Shown here: in pieces, positions 1 through 12,658 of the stretch
How positions within the stretch are numbered: the first letter of the stretch is position 1
Layout of the letters: each line of letters starts with the position of its first letter
Source of the DNA: Siphonodentalium dalli
Lineage: Eukaryota > Mollusca > Scaphopoda > Gadilida > Siphonodentaliidae
Reading direction: 5' to 3'
Assembly: GCA_032622095.1 (NCBI GenBank)
Contig: CP136067.1
Coordinates: 49,577,899-49,641,898 of the forward strand
DNA: 64,000 nt
Notes under the pieces: generated by a model
Seen by the model: only the letters and a program-made list of their open reading frames with translations
Database searches by the model: none
What the model was told of the DNA's origin: nothing
Position numbers and translations under genes: made by a program

Positions 1-958
1 TGTGTTGAATGGAAACTGAACATTAATTGCTCAAAAACTAAGATAGTGGTGTTCGGCGAGGGCAGAGATGAAAACTACACATTTAAAATAGGTGAAAACA
101 ATGTTGAAGTAGTTAAAAGTTACAAATACCTAGGGGTAACCTTTAATAATGAAAATCATTTTGCAGAGGAAAAAAGAAATGTTGCATTGAAGCAAAAAGA
201 GCTATGTTTTCTCTGATAGGCAAATCCAGAAAATACAAACTGCCATTAGATGTACTAATTGATGTATACAATAAATGTATCATACCTACATTAATATACG
301 GATGTGAAGTATGGGGATATGGATCAAATACAGGTATTCAAACAACTGAGCTCTGGTTTTTCAAATTTATCTTAGAGCTAAAAAAAAATAGACAACACCA
401 ACCGCAATGGTGTACGGGCAACTTGGAATTTTACCGGTTACAACTAAAATTAAACTGCGAATGCTTTATTTCTGGGAGCGCTTGATAAACGGCGAACAAT
501 GGAACTTATCGAATATCATATTCCATGCTATGCTAAATAAACATAAGGGTAAAAGGTCACTCAGGTGGATCTGCAATATTGAGAAAATCTTGAATGAAAT
601 TGGTATGTCATATATTTGGCACTATCAAAATACCTATGGGACACAATGGTTTAACAATGCAGTCTATTGAAGACTGAGTGATGCATATATCCAAACATGG
701 AAAGCCATATTGAACTCTTCTAACAAATACTCCTTTAATAGACTGATAAAAAGTGATTTTGGAATGGAACCATATTTCAAATTCCTACCTGAAAGAGATG
801 CAAAAACCTTGGCTAAATTTAGAACACGGAATCATATATTGCCCATTGAAACTGGGGGTTGGGGACATGTAGATGAACATGTTGCTATAAATTACAGGAT
901 CTGCAATTTGTGTGACACTGGAATTGGTGACGAATATCATATAATTATAGAATGCTAA
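1..958 (+). pseudogene. Non-LTR retrotransposon RT C-terminal fragment, frameshifted
   Basis: The reading moves from frame 1 (1-~220) to frame 3 (204-~390) and then frame 2 (~395-958), with an in-frame TGA at 668. The pieces read as the end of a non-LTR RT. They show thumb motifs (NCSKTKIVVFG, SYKYLGVTF), the IPTLIYGCEVWG block that typically follows the palm, and a C-terminal zinc knuckle (CNLCDTGIGDEYHIIIEC). The catalytic palm is absent because the window starts inside the element. Two frameshifts and a stop make it a dead copy. The finger resembles those at 4714-5025 and 58150-58400, so several related elements inserted here. The exact clade was not determined. Confidence 0.8.
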
Positions 959-3067
959 TCCTTAAGCTATGTTAGAAACAGATTAATTGATAAATATTTC
1001 ATTTCGAAGCCCAGCATGTATAAGCTCTTTGAGCTTTTCACCCAAAACACTGACAAAATTAGACCAGTGACAAAATTACGCGAGAAATCTTTAAAAATCT
1101 ACAGGACCCAGTAAACCACAGGACAGTAGACAAATGCTGTAGTGTGTACATATATGTAAATCCATAGCTGACACTTATCAATGTTGTCCGAATTCTAAGA
1201 ATTGTGGCAAGCTTGTATAAATACTGAGATACTATCATACTGGTAGTACATGTAATTTAAAATGATAGAAATATTCTAATTACATAAACACAATATGAGT
1301 CTACATTCTTCTAACATGTATTATGGCATCCTAAGTTATTACTTGTACACTTAATAAACCATAAGTTTACATAATTATGTGGATCTAGAACCACTACTGT
1401 TAGTTTTAAGAATATTAAATATTCTTAAGAATAATATTCAACTTGAATGCTGAGTGAAATAGTAGGATAGATCAGTGTTAGGTGTCAGAGTTCAGAGATT
1501 GACATACCAGTACATGATGAGAACTTACCAAATAATTAAATAAAATAATTAAATTGATCACATGTATCAGCACCACTCATAGAGCCTTGTAGGCTAGTTG
1601 GCTATGTAATTACCAATGTGCATGCCATCCATCAGCTGTACCGAATATGGTACAAATAGTGAACTCGACAAGGGTTCAAACCAACTAAGTATATTTATAC
1701 ATGGACAATAACACACAGTCATAATTTATGCTATATCTTATATGTGATAATTTCAGGTAATGAATAAACTTTAATCCTGATATATATGCTTACATTTGGC
1801 TTCTCATCAAGTACTAATTCTAAATATGAAAATTTACCGCACTAAACTATTTATTTGTAGTGCAACACATGTTTTATGGCTGAGTGTATACACTGTCCAG
1901 TATTATGTGCATAATATGTGAATCACGCCTCATGTTAATATTGACAACATCATGGTATTGTTTATATATGTAAACTAGAAAGTTATATTATGATATGACA
2001 GTATCAGACTGAGAACAACGTTATTTCTCAAACATTATCATATTAATATATGATTTTTAAGTTATATGCTCAGAGTTAATAACCTGAAAACGAATATAAA
2101 TAAAAGAAAACAATGATTTATAATAATAAATAAATAAGGCATGGGGATCACACTGCTTGTGCATACATGTACTAGTATACCGATAAAATAATAACTACTA
2201 AGCATTCACGTCTAAGGGTCTCATAGCCATGCACCCAGCCAATTTTTACAACCGAATGAAATATATTTTGACATGCCAACATAGAAATAAGAATGGTCCT
2301 TTAGTGTTATCGATAAGACATAAGGAGCATTCTGAGGCATAAATTAGATAATAAATTAATTAATTAATTAAACATTCCAAAGTATTTAAGTTTTAAATTA
2401 AACGACTACAAATGTTGGAAAGTGAAATTGACAAGAAACTAAGATACAGCTTGTTACTTGTGTTCCTAACTACCTATAACCTAAAACTTAACATACTGTG
2501 CTGGGCGAATGACTGTGTGACCCAACACTGAAACAGAATTATTGAAATAATTATTTAGATATGTAAATAAGTGATACATATTTATAAGATATAAGTAAGT
2601 GATACATATTTATAAGACAGGTGGGCATAGCATTGAGTCAACAGGTTTAATACCAGTTTACTATCAAAGGATATAATTAATATCCTAAGTTTCTTAGAAA
2701 TGGAAAGGGCAATAGATTAAAATATTTAAAACACAATACATGTAGCAGTGTACCTTAGTGTCTTTATGGTAAAATACAACTTATAAGGGGGAAACCAACC
2801 ATAACTCAATGCCACCCCCACTCATCTATGCAACTCCCAAGTCGACATCCCTGTTGCTGTGGGTCGTCTTTTGACATGCACGTGTATACAACTACAGAAG
2901 AGAACTTACCTAGATGCATTATATAGTCGTTGCCCATGAGGGACTGGTGTTTGTTATAAATGTTTTTGATTCAGATCAAACTTTAAATCAAAAACCTTGC
3001 GACAAGAAAGAGACAAACATTTTTATGTTAACCGAACACATGTGACGTCAAAAAATGGAACAAATCC
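959..3067. other. AT-rich non-coding, probable element 3' UTR then unassigned
   Basis: About the first 170 bases probably belong to the 3' UTR of the preceding retroelement. The rest has no supportable ORF. It holds a TTAATTAA-type run near 2345-2370 and a direct repeat of about 28 bp (AAGTGATACATATTTATAAG) between 2562 and 2618. I see no gene here. Confidence 0.6.
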
Positions 3068-4713
3068 ACGAATAGCCTCTTTCAAGTTTCTAACCAGTCT
3101 CGGTAAATTAGACAATTCATGACAATTACACAGGCACTAACAACATTATAATACCTACTCCGTGATTAGATAACTAATTCTCTTTTAATTTCTATCTGAT
3201 TCGAACAAACGGTGAATTAGGACAAGGAATAAACAAACACAGCGACATCAGGGCCACTAGACTCGGTCACGTGACGGGTAACGAAACACTCATAACAAAT
3301 AGCTAATTCTCGCTTCCGATGCTTATTTCTCGAAAACAACAAATATTATTGTTGTGCCATAATAGCGAAAGAAGAACTATATATTTCTTGTGTCCATTGA
3401 ACAAAACCGCTTTTAGAAATATAGTCCCGTATAAAGCTGATGCCTCGCACAAATTTCAATCTCTTACTTCTCACCCATTTTCGCGCTGGTGGCTTTTATT
3501 GATAACGCCAACACATTTAACCCAATTTCACCAGTAAGAAGCATTTGAGCTTTATTTAGAACATTTGTCCATCCGGTATAATAGACAAAAATTGAGAAAC
3601 ATATTCCTGAATGAATTTCAAAATATATCTTGCAAATGTGCGCACCTATCCACTCTCTGTGCCTTCAAATGTAATATTGGTAACGTTCGGACAACCGGCG
3701 AGGCATGATAACGCACACACAGTAATATAATATCGGCTAAATGTTGTAGCTTTATTCACATGGAACAAAGCCGAGAACGCTTACAAGCACTGAACGATTC
3801 TACTATCGGACAATATTGCAGGGATAGTCCTCCAAATGGAACAGATACATTTTTACGATATATTATCTATTTACAATAGAAACAAAGGAACGAATTCCCC
3901 GTTATATACACAAATAATTTGTGAAACATGTCATTATTAGAGTTGTGGGAAAACAGTTGTATTATAATGCAATCCAAACCTGATTTTGTCCAGAAAAAAC
4001 TTAATTGTTATGGAGCCCAATCGGGACCGATACATGTTTTTCGGGGCACTGATTATTGGTATTTTTTCGGCAAGGGGAGATGGTCAAAGTTGTAATTTGC
4101 AATTTCACCTCGCAGATAAAAATTCACAATTGAAAATACTCCATTTGTACCCCTCAAGTTGTAGTTATATATCCACCTAATCCCCCACGTTTCCCAATAG
4201 GTGGAAATGTCCACGTCACAATCGAAACTTGAAGAAAATATTATAATCTATATATATCAGACGACATAATTATATTATACTATAAAGAATGGCGGAAAGT
4301 CAAACTATCGGTGCAATCTCAACAACACATAATTATTCGGTCTGAAGTATCTGGCTGCTGCTGCCCCTTATGTCACCACGACCATACGGTACATTTGACT
4401 ACTCACCACAGATCCGAGTTACAATTGTTGCAGAATAGTTTATTCTTCCACCATTAGAAATGGTACATAGAATGGATCAATAAATACACGATACGATGCA
4501 TGCATACAAGACAATAGACAAAAGTGTGCATCCGATTAGGGACAAGACGGCCCACCCGTTATTCGCCCCCAGCGCACGCCCACGCTCTTAGAGTCGAACT
4601 CAGTATCCCTGGTTATACGATGGTAGCTCACAACGATATGCGCCATAGTTCAGTATCAGCTATGTTCAGATGCTAAATTGTGGAAAAGACAGTGTATAAC
4701 GTGCGGGTGCATC
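3068..4713. other. No gene seen (start of duplicated unit)
   Basis: Only short ORFs without recognisable motifs are present. I saw no tandem or inverted repeat. The same stretch recurs at 14170-15815. Confidence 0.5.
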
Positions 4714-5025
4714 TCAACCGTTTACTCGGGAGAAATACCAGTTTTGTTCATTTAAAAAATTAACAAATTTACTCAGTTTCTTCAACATTGATATCTTTTT
4801 CGAGGAGAGCAAGATACGGAATTTGGCGCTATTAGGATATTTGTGGTATGCCTTCGGGATATACTGCTCTCTTTCGTGAGACATTTCTGTGCAATGAAAT
4901 ATATGATAGTGCAATTCATCTCCCAACAAGTTCTTATTACAAAGTTTACATGCTCTTTTGTTACGTGGCGTCCCATTCCAACGGACTGTTTCGATCGGTA
5001 ATTACTAGTTCTAAACCTGACTATG
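4714..5025 (-). pseudogene. Non-LTR RT C-terminal zinc-knuckle fragment
   Basis: On the minus strand, one frame reads ACKLCNKNLLGDELHYHIFHC followed by an Arg/Lys-rich tail up to 4714. The segment just upstream, in a second frame, reads like the FRTSNYRxxxxxGRWNGTPR block that precedes this finger in Jockey/CR1-type ORF2 proteins. The RT palm is missing and there is at least one frameshift, so this is a 5'-truncated, broken insertion. The C-terminal tail resembles that of the 57855-58400 fragment. Confidence 0.8.
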
Positions 5026-6352
5026 GTGCACGTCCGTTCACATATACATCACACACCATTTTATTCAATAACAAAATTACCATAGGTCCAGGTCGTTTGT
5101 TGAACTTGGTATCTGAACATTTCCTACAATGATAAATTAAATTCCTGTAATTTCCTCTAGAATATAGTCTAAAATGCATCCAATGAACATAAAGTCAAAC
5201 CTGTCACGAAATTGTCCTGTCATAGTTCTTCCAAGTTATAGCTGGCAAAACACTTCCGCTAGATAACATAGCTTTTTTACTGTGGATTGAGGTTATCAAT
5301 TGGTACCGATGCATAAAGAATACAGGGATGCGGTACTCGAATGACGTTAAGTGGCAACAAGCAAGACGGTACACCATTGATGACGTGGATATTTATATTT
5401 CGAAACACTGTAACCAGGTCTGGCACATCCTGAACTGATTACTTATAGTTATATTTATCGATAAGAGTTTAATGTGGATATCGCCGTTTCGTGAATTGGT
5501 AGAAGGTGCATAACGAACATAACGTATTTTACAAAAACGAACCAAACACAGCGTCGCAGAAGATTGTACCATGCATGCTTGTTTCTCCGTGCATGTGAAT
5601 GATTAATCATGGTGCCATACATGTATGTCACGGTAAGGAAGTCAATTAGTACTGGCATTGGTATGGATATTGCAATTGTATTGGGTATAAAATAATAAAT
5701 ATTAATTGAGGACCAATGTCCGAAAACGCTTCTATCAATTAATATTGATTTTATTTCGAATAATTTATTATAAAATGAGATGATTTGATGGGACACTTTA
5801 TTGTTCTATTTTAGAACGGACCATTCAGGCCATACCATATAGCGATAGAGATCTTTATGGTGTTCCCATAGCTATGCTGCGAACGTCAAATGACACATAT
5901 ATTAATGTTTGTATTGTTTTATTACATAGTTATAAGCGACAATGAGTCTAATTAACGTTTATTTGTGACAAAATTGCACAATAACATTTCTGGTTCTGTT
6001 AACAGTAACACTATTGTTCGTTAGATAAACGACCACACGTTTTTAGACCAGAATATATTCGATTATAATCCATATTAATCGATAGAAGCATTTCTTGACA
6101 TGGGTCTTTGATTCATATCTAATATTTTATACCCCGGTGACTATATAACACATGTTTACACGGAGATAGACCATCTTTAATGTTACTTAGAATGGCTTAG
6201 TTGTGCGATTATTGAGTAAAAAAGCTTGCGCAAAAGGCCGCACAGAATTATATATGGATAACGTTCATTTGCTTGCCACATTGTTGAGATTGCAACATGC
6301 ATGGCTGTGTATAAGTGAGATCACCGAGTCGCGGCTATATTCAATTCATGAA
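5026..6352. other. No gene seen
   Basis: The minus-strand ORF of 113 codons at 5455-5796 has no recognisable motif and no supporting context. The rest is AT-rich. Repeated at 16128-17454. Confidence 0.4.
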
Positions 6353-6502
6353 GCCCCCTCCCCATTCCGCGGTTTAAGTGCTACAGGTCAAAGTTCTGGT
6401 GGTGCATTCGATGTATATGGAATCGTGAATATTCAAAAGTTCCATATATGGAATGCACCTCCAGAACTTTGACCTGTGGCACTTAAACCGCGGAACGGGG
6501 GC
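6353..6502. repeat. Foldback palindrome, arms of about 65 bp
   Basis: Arm 6353-6422 (through CCGCGGTTTAAGTGCTACAG) is the imperfect reverse complement of arm 6440-6502 (GACCTGTGGCACTTAAACCG), with a loop of about 17 bp. An isolated long hairpin in AT-rich DNA suggests a MITE or foldback element. The ORF across it is produced by the palindrome. Confidence 0.85.
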
Positions 6503-6834
6503 TGGATGAATCCAACATGGCCGCGATTTTTAACGATACCACTTGAATATAACTATAATAGTTGAACTTAGGATTCGCCAAACATGATAATACTTTGTCT
6601 TATTAATTAGATATGACATTTTTGTCCAGAACGGCCTGTTATCGAACTTTGTGTGAATATCGCTTCAATTTGCAATTAAACCGAATAATATCATTTTATC
6701 ACACATCCGAGTAATATAGTTTTCACGACGCGATAATTTATCTACTTCACTACTAAATAACGTGTATATCGATATGGTGACGTCACTCATATGAAAGAGT
6801 TGCCAGTTACTAAGAGGCAATCTAATTAATAATT

Positions 6835-6971
6835 AGGATATTACTTGGTTGGCTTGATAGTATATAGGCCTGATATCAACCATCGATAACCTCGGCCTTT
6901 GGTCTCAGGCTGATATGAGATTACCTCGGGCTGATATGGGGCCTAATATCAAACCAACCAAGTAATATCCT
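6835..6971. mobile_element. 137-bp MITE-like element with 18-bp perfect TIRs
   Basis: It begins AGGATATTACTTGGTTGG and ends CCAACCAAGTAATATCCT, exact reverse complements. The interior has repeated GGCCTGATATCA/GGCTGATATG motifs that extend the self-complementarity. No clear target-site duplication is visible in the flanks (AATT left, CTAA right). Most likely a non-autonomous DNA element. The superfamily cannot be assigned. Confidence 0.8.
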
Positions 6972-8076
6972 CTAAATAGTCCCTGGTGGACAAGCATCGC
7001 ATTTTGCACGGAGAAGTGTATTATGTGTACATCAATAATGTACTGATATTTCAGTCTTCCGACATTTGATTATCACTTGGATAGTATCGGTATTAGAATT
7101 GGAATGAAGCTTTCGTTAGATGTACATGCATGTGTACTTCAAAATGTATAAAAAATAGTCCCCATGCAATACATTAAATTGGTATGACTATACGCACACA
7201 TTTGGGTTCTTTCAGAAGCATATATATAGTTATGCATGTTGTTAATAATAAACACATCCCTGGGCATATATCTAGAAATTATAATAAAGAATGATTGTGT
7301 AACTTAATAAGATACTTTAATCAGTTAAGTAAAGAACTGTCGATCGTTTGATAACATGCGTGAGTATGAAACTGACAACGTTTCGATCCATTTATTCGCT
7401 TCCCCGCACTTTCCTGAGTAGATTGTTCGTAGGACACCATATGTACACTTCTTTTGAGAATTTGGTAGTGATGACTCTGTCATTGCGACATATATAACCT
7501 GTGGAAGATATAAAAATCATTCTCAAGTAAGAAAATAGTCAACTCATTATATCCGCTGGCTAAAATGGATCGAAACTGATGTGAAAATGTGAGTATCCGT
7601 GTGTGACGTGAGCGTTACCCGCAGTTTGGGCGTTACCTTTTTTTATTTAACTAGGCTTGTTGTTAACAATTTGCCAACAAGTGCATATTAAAAATATTCC
7701 AGAGACATTTTGTTTCTCGTGCACTATTTAAATGAATAGTTTAGCTCCGTTTAGCGGCTGTATTGGCAATTAAAGTTATTTTTTTTTAGCGCAATCGCAA
7801 TTTTCTATACGTCGACAATAGGCAAGTTAAACTAGTTGGGAAGGCATCACGAATAACTCGAAACATCTAATGGAAATTATTCTAATCCTTCCATTTAATT
7901 TTTTTACTCAGCCTTCTCTCCGGTGGGTCTACTAGTGGTCAATTGAACAACAAAGTTATACAGAACTCAGTACTTACTTTGAGGTGATAAATCCGTCGGC
8001 CATTTGTACACTAAAAATAGTAACCACGTGACCAAGTTTGGTGGCCCTGGACATTGCATGAGAATAAAAGCACATC

Positions 8077-8885
8077 GGTGATACTGGGTGCAATTTATCT
8101 GATCTTCGATTTTGAAGAACCCCCGATTCCTACCGAAAGATATTCGGCATTACTCGGTTTGACGTCTGGGTGTATTCTGCACATACTCCGAACAGATCCC
8201 CAATTTGTAACATACCCGAGCTACGGGACATAACTCTAATCCATACATGCCAAGTTTCATCAAGACATTTCGCCGTATTGAAGGAACAAACACCACAGTC
8301 AAGTCGAAACGTGAAATGTGTACCTATTTAAGCACTGTATAAATAGGTAGTGATTGGTAGTGCAGTGAACACGAGTATAGCATGTTGGAATTGATGTTTT
8401 CAATAGTAGACTATACTTCTACTATGTCGGCACTTAATGATTAAAACAATTTATTTATTTACTTTGTGCGCTTATTTTTTTATTATTTTTTTTTAAAGGC
8501 TTTTTCGTAACGTCTGGTGGCGTTCTACACCACCGTAACTGACTGTTCTGTGTCTGTTCAAAGTCAAACTATAGACGTATATAAATATCGTCTGCATGAT
8601 TGTTAAAAAACAATTTTCATTCATGATTGATTGACATTCAATAATTAATTAATTGTTAATTCGTCTTTATTATATATACGGTATTTTTATAATCGCAGAG
8701 TACACAAATAAATGTAAATTATAACATCAAATAAAACACACAACGGCAGTCAACATCAACAAAAACAACAGCGAAGTATACTCAGATCTCCGATGTTGAA
8801 GATCCCCCGGAGATACCCGAATCGGCTCGGCAATATTCGGGGGATCTTCAAAATCGAAGATCCGCGTCCTTGCATACTGGGTCAC
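8077..8885. mobile_element. Candidate DNA transposon remnant with about 50-bp TIRs
   Basis: Sequence from 8077 (GGTGATACTGGGTGCAA, then GATCTTCGATTTTGAAGA) matches the reverse complement of 8836-8885 with a few mismatches. The interior of about 710 bp has no transposase. A smaller hairpin (GATCCCCCGG against the CGGGGGATC run) overlaps the right end. It fits a non-autonomous TIR element. A copy lies at 19179-19987. Confidence 0.6.
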
Positions 8886-9337
8886 CAAGCGAGCAAGTGG
8901 ACCGAATCATGTTTTTCACGTTCATGTCAGAATGACGCGACGTTTTATTGCAGCAGCCCGGTGTGCACTGAGGGGGCGATCAAAGAAGTACCTCTTTTTA
9001 ATGTGATGTTATGCCAGTAATCGATGCGTATTTTCAGAAATGTAGAACATTGTATGCATTTGCGGGGGCTCCATCCCATTCACAGCCAACTCATTCGGCA
9101 TTAAATGACAACTATAGCTACCGTAGGGCGTAGGCTTTGTGTCCGTATATAGCATATAACTTGACATGGGCTTGAACTGGTCATGCTCGCCCAGCGTCGA
9201 TCTCTACTCTTGGCGCACCGGACCAGCTCAGCAAAATGCCCTGCCATATAAATACGCGCTTAATAATAACCACATATATGACGTCATCGTCATCCATCAT
9301 TCATCGGACCTCCAGAGAGCTTGGATCGCCACCTCTT

Positions 9338-9973
9338 ATGATGAACTCGCCACCGCTAATCCCAATTAGTATCACTAGTATGCATGTCACGCATTGTCTG
9401 AGCTGGTCACTCCACGCTTACAAAGGCGGATACCAGTTGATTCTAGCAAAGCCCTTTTCAGGGCTCTCTATCGGGAGGGGACTGGAAAATACCAGATCAG
9501 CGCGGAAGCCTCGCTGAAGGAAAAAGAAAACACCATCAAGGAAAAAAAGAGATGCCGAGAGACTAGCAGCATGGAAAGTGAAAAAGTCGACGGAAACTCC
9601 ACCAGTCAACTCCACCCACGCAGTCGATATCCAGGCCCAGTCTGTCCAGGAGATGGAATCACCACAACCATCACCACCACGGCCAGACGAGGATACTGAA
9701 GACGAAAACGAGGACCCCTCTGACTTCGTCCCGAAGACTCCGGAGTGTACCGAGCCGGAGCCTTCACCCTCAACCCAAGCAGAAACCGCCGGAACCATGA
9801 GAGGAACCGTCAAGAAACCGATAAAAATAATGACCTTCAATTCAATTGCTGAAATTTTCGACACCCTTCCACCGCCGACCTCACATCTTCCTTCGCCACC
9901 ATCATCTTCCACTTCACCACCACCGAAGAAAAGAAAGGAAGAAAAGAAAAAGAATAAACCAAGCAACAGCTAG
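9338..9973 (+). pseudogene. Basic, Pro/Ser-rich ORF1-like retroelement fragment
   Basis: One frame is open on both sides of a single TGA at 9515-9517. After the stop it reads a strongly basic block (RKKKTPSRKKRDAERLAAW), then an acidic and Pro/Ser-rich linker, and ends in a Lys-rich tail (PPPKKRKEEKKKNKPSNS). From memory of invertebrate retroelements, such KTPSRKxRD blocks occur in ORF1/Gag-like proteins, but no enzymatic domain is present. The region is more GC-rich than its surroundings. It is followed by non-coding sequence ending in AATAAAT and an (ATG)n tract near 10340-10362, which may be the element's 3' tail. The antisense 182-codon ORF is a low-complexity shadow. Confidence 0.45.
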
Positions 9974-10362
9974 AGTCCAACTTCACCTGACCCACCTGAG
10001 CCACGGCCTAGACAATCGTTGGTACTTACAAGACCAAATAAAAAATCAAGTCAGGGCCTAAGGGCGATCTTCGGATGAGCCCATCATCATCCTCGTGCCG
10101 CCCTTCGGGCGAACACGCAAATCCTTACACAACAACCACATATATGATATATATAAATCAAGTTAATTAAATGACTAAAACTGAATACATCCTAGAAAGA
10201 TCTAAAATGAACACGGAAATTAATTAAATGTATTATGATTATATTATGCGTGATGGTGCACACGTGACTGTAGGCCTATATATTATTTGTATATAATTAT
10301 TTGTAATTTGTCTAGAATGTCTTATATATAGATGTTAGACAATAAATATGATGATGATGATG

Positions 10363-11346
10363 ATCGATATATGCAACTCATATGCTCTGAATTGGCGATT
10401 TATGTTCTCGAACACCAAAAGTATTGTTGTTGTATTCAACGAGTCGGTGCATCAACACGAGCGCAGCAACAGAACTTGGACAATCGGAGACCAAACGCTC
10501 CCTGAGACGACAGACTGTGTGCATTTAGGGATAAAACAGTACAAGTTCAAGAATAGTAATATCAGGGCCTCTGATATTTCTGATAAGCTTAGAAAAACAT
10601 TATTCGCAATTGCTGGAAGAAATATCACGAAACAATGCACTCCGCCCACGATGACCTCTCTCTTAAAAACTATTGTTCTGCCAAAATGTCTCTATGGGTG
10701 TGAAAGTCTGACCTCTACTGATTCCAATGTTTACTGTGTGGAGAAAGCTTATCGCTCGTGTGTTAAACATATAACTCGGACTCCTACTGTTATTTCAATG
10801 AGCCTGTTAGGTCTTATGCCACTCGAAAACGAAATTCACATAAATAAACTTTCATTCCTCGCTGATCTAATTTACCTTCCCGACGGGAATTTTCTTATAT
10901 ATATTCTTCTTACACAGCCTCTTCGGACGTGCGACAACAGGGTTTGTTTCAGACATTACACAGTTACTTCGGCAATACAATCTGCACGCGTATCTGGATA
11001 CTTTCGTGGCGACGGGCGAATTTCCTTCTAAATCAGCATGGAAGCACCTCTGCAAATCAACAGTACAGTCCCAATATGTTATACAATGGAAAACTACAGT
11101 GGACCGAGATATCTCACTTAATTTGTTCGCATTGTCATTTTGGAGTATTTGGACATTGCTGAAAAGGCACCCTAGCGCGTCTCAAGCTCTGAAAAACTCG
11201 CTTTACTGCTCAACAGAACTAGGGCCTATACATTTTATAATGATCGCACGTGTCGCGCTTGTTGTAACGTGATTCAGAATGACATACTACACGCCCTTCG
11301 TTATTGTACAGCAGCCAATTCACTTGCGCTTCGGAATTCGTTCTGA
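10363..11346 (+). pseudogene. Non-LTR retrotransposon RT 3' fragment
   Basis: Frame 1 runs to 11031 and reads an RT thumb: ALNWRFMFSNTKSIVVVF, a HLGIKQ block, then TIVLPKCLYGCESL. Frame 2 continues (11006-11272), and a third frame gives a zinc knuckle (TCRACCNVIQNDILHALRYC) ending at 11346. The palm with its Asp pair is missing, so this is a 5'-truncated copy. The block TPTVISMSLLGLMPLENEIHINKLSFL closely parallels the minus-strand element at 28412-28642, so both belong to one family. At least two frameshifts have occurred since insertion. Confidence 0.85.
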
Positions 11347-11839
11347 GAATATATTATTGATCAGGTTGGTCTCTCGACCTTTCTGTACATGGATTCTGGA
11401 GATGATATGTCTCTGTTAGCCCTGCTTCTGGGCGGTGAGCCAATTAACTCACCCGCCGAACTTGACAATAATATAGAAACTATAATTCTCGACATGGCTC
11501 ACTTCATTTATGTTATGTGTCATCTGATTCAGTAACAATTACTTTATGTAAATAAATATGTGTTTGCGCATAAAACAAAATCGCATTCGCATGGACGGGT
11601 CTCTTCAAGATATGACGCCTTCGATCAGCCACGCAACGGTTCTGTTTTCTTAAACATATCCATTTGCTGCATAATATATATTTCCATGTATGTATATTTT
11701 CTTCTCCTACAAGGAGGTATACAATAAAATATAACTACTCGTTCACGCCTCATTGATATCTTCCCTTTTCTGCGTGCAGAAATTATTTTCCGCCTAATTT
11801 ACTACGTTCAAACGTCGGAAATTATATTTGCAGTGGTAA

Positions 11840-12167
11840 CTTTATTCATCAAACGAATTCCAGAAACAAGACAGTACATTTTGAAAGGGAAAGTATAACA
11901 ATAATGCAGGGTCTATGTCACTCTATTTTCGCAGAATTTTAAACAAATTCCCATTATTTAACTATACTTTCAAGTTCACTTCTTGGTACAGAGAAAATTA
12001 ATAATTCAAGTTTTTCTGTAATACTCTATCGGATATCTATGCATATTTATTTGTTCAAGCCAACATTTTTGAACTTTACTCTCGATTATTGTCAATCAGC
12101 AAGCCGGTCAAAATTTACTGCCAGCCGCAGACACGTCTTGGTTTTGGAATTCGTTTGATGAATAAAG
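11840..12167. mobile_element. MITE-like element with 33-bp inverted ends
   Basis: CTTTATTCATCAAACGAATT at 11840 recurs inverted at 12135-12167, two mismatches over 33 bp. The interior of about 260 bp is AT-rich and non-coding. The target-site duplication is not clear. A copy lies at 22942-23269. Confidence 0.6.
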
Positions 12168-12246
12168 ATGGAAAATTGGCCACAAACACATCTGATGAAT
12201 TAAAAAAGGTATGAGTGGCGGAACATATATGGGCATTTATAGATTA

Positions 12247-12658
12247 TTTTTTTTTTTTTAAATAATTTTTATTGAAAGAGTCAGATGATTTTACGTGCAA
12301 ATTGAATGGTTGTACATGTTGGATACAACATAACTATAATATTCATCTGATACATACATTCAGGTATACACTCATTCACGCACTCACGCTTGCACTCTTA
12401 CTTACATCAACCGGCATTCAGTGGCTCTAAACAGGCTATCGGGAAATCTTTGATATTGTAATTTAAATCATGATATACAACCGAGAATGATTTGAATTTT
12501 TTTATTTTTCATTTTTTGTTTCGGTTTAGCACGACACTCAACTGAAGGGTGACTATAATTACTATAATTGAAGAGAGTAAGAGGTAGAACGGAATCATAA
12601 TTATTAAAGGAAAAAGCGCGAGTCTGATGAGTATATATCAAGAAATGTATGCTTTTTA
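12247..12658 (-). mobile_element. Candidate poly(A)-tailed retroinsertion, 3' end
   Basis: On the minus strand the sequence has AATAAA (rc of 12268-12273) followed within about 10 bases by a 13-nt A run (rc of 12247-12259). This is the 3' end of a polyadenylated retrocopy. The body has no recognisable coding motif. A copy lies at 23349-23760. Confidence 0.45.

Noticed and set aside
1588-1685. tRNA-like A-box (TAGGCTAGTTGGC) and B-box (GGGTTCAAACC)
   Set aside because: The boxes are about 84 bp apart, no stems close, and there is no other support for a tRNA or SINE.
5455-5796. Minus-strand ORF of 113 codons (and copy at 16557-16898)
   Set aside because: No motif, no splice or promoter context. 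Its presence twice only reflects the 11.1-kb duplication.
9418-9966. Minus-strand ORF of 182 codons (Gly/Ser/Phe-rich)
   Set aside because: It is the antisense shadow of the Pro/Ser/Lys-rich plus-strand frame. Its low complexity mirrors that composition and it has no domain.
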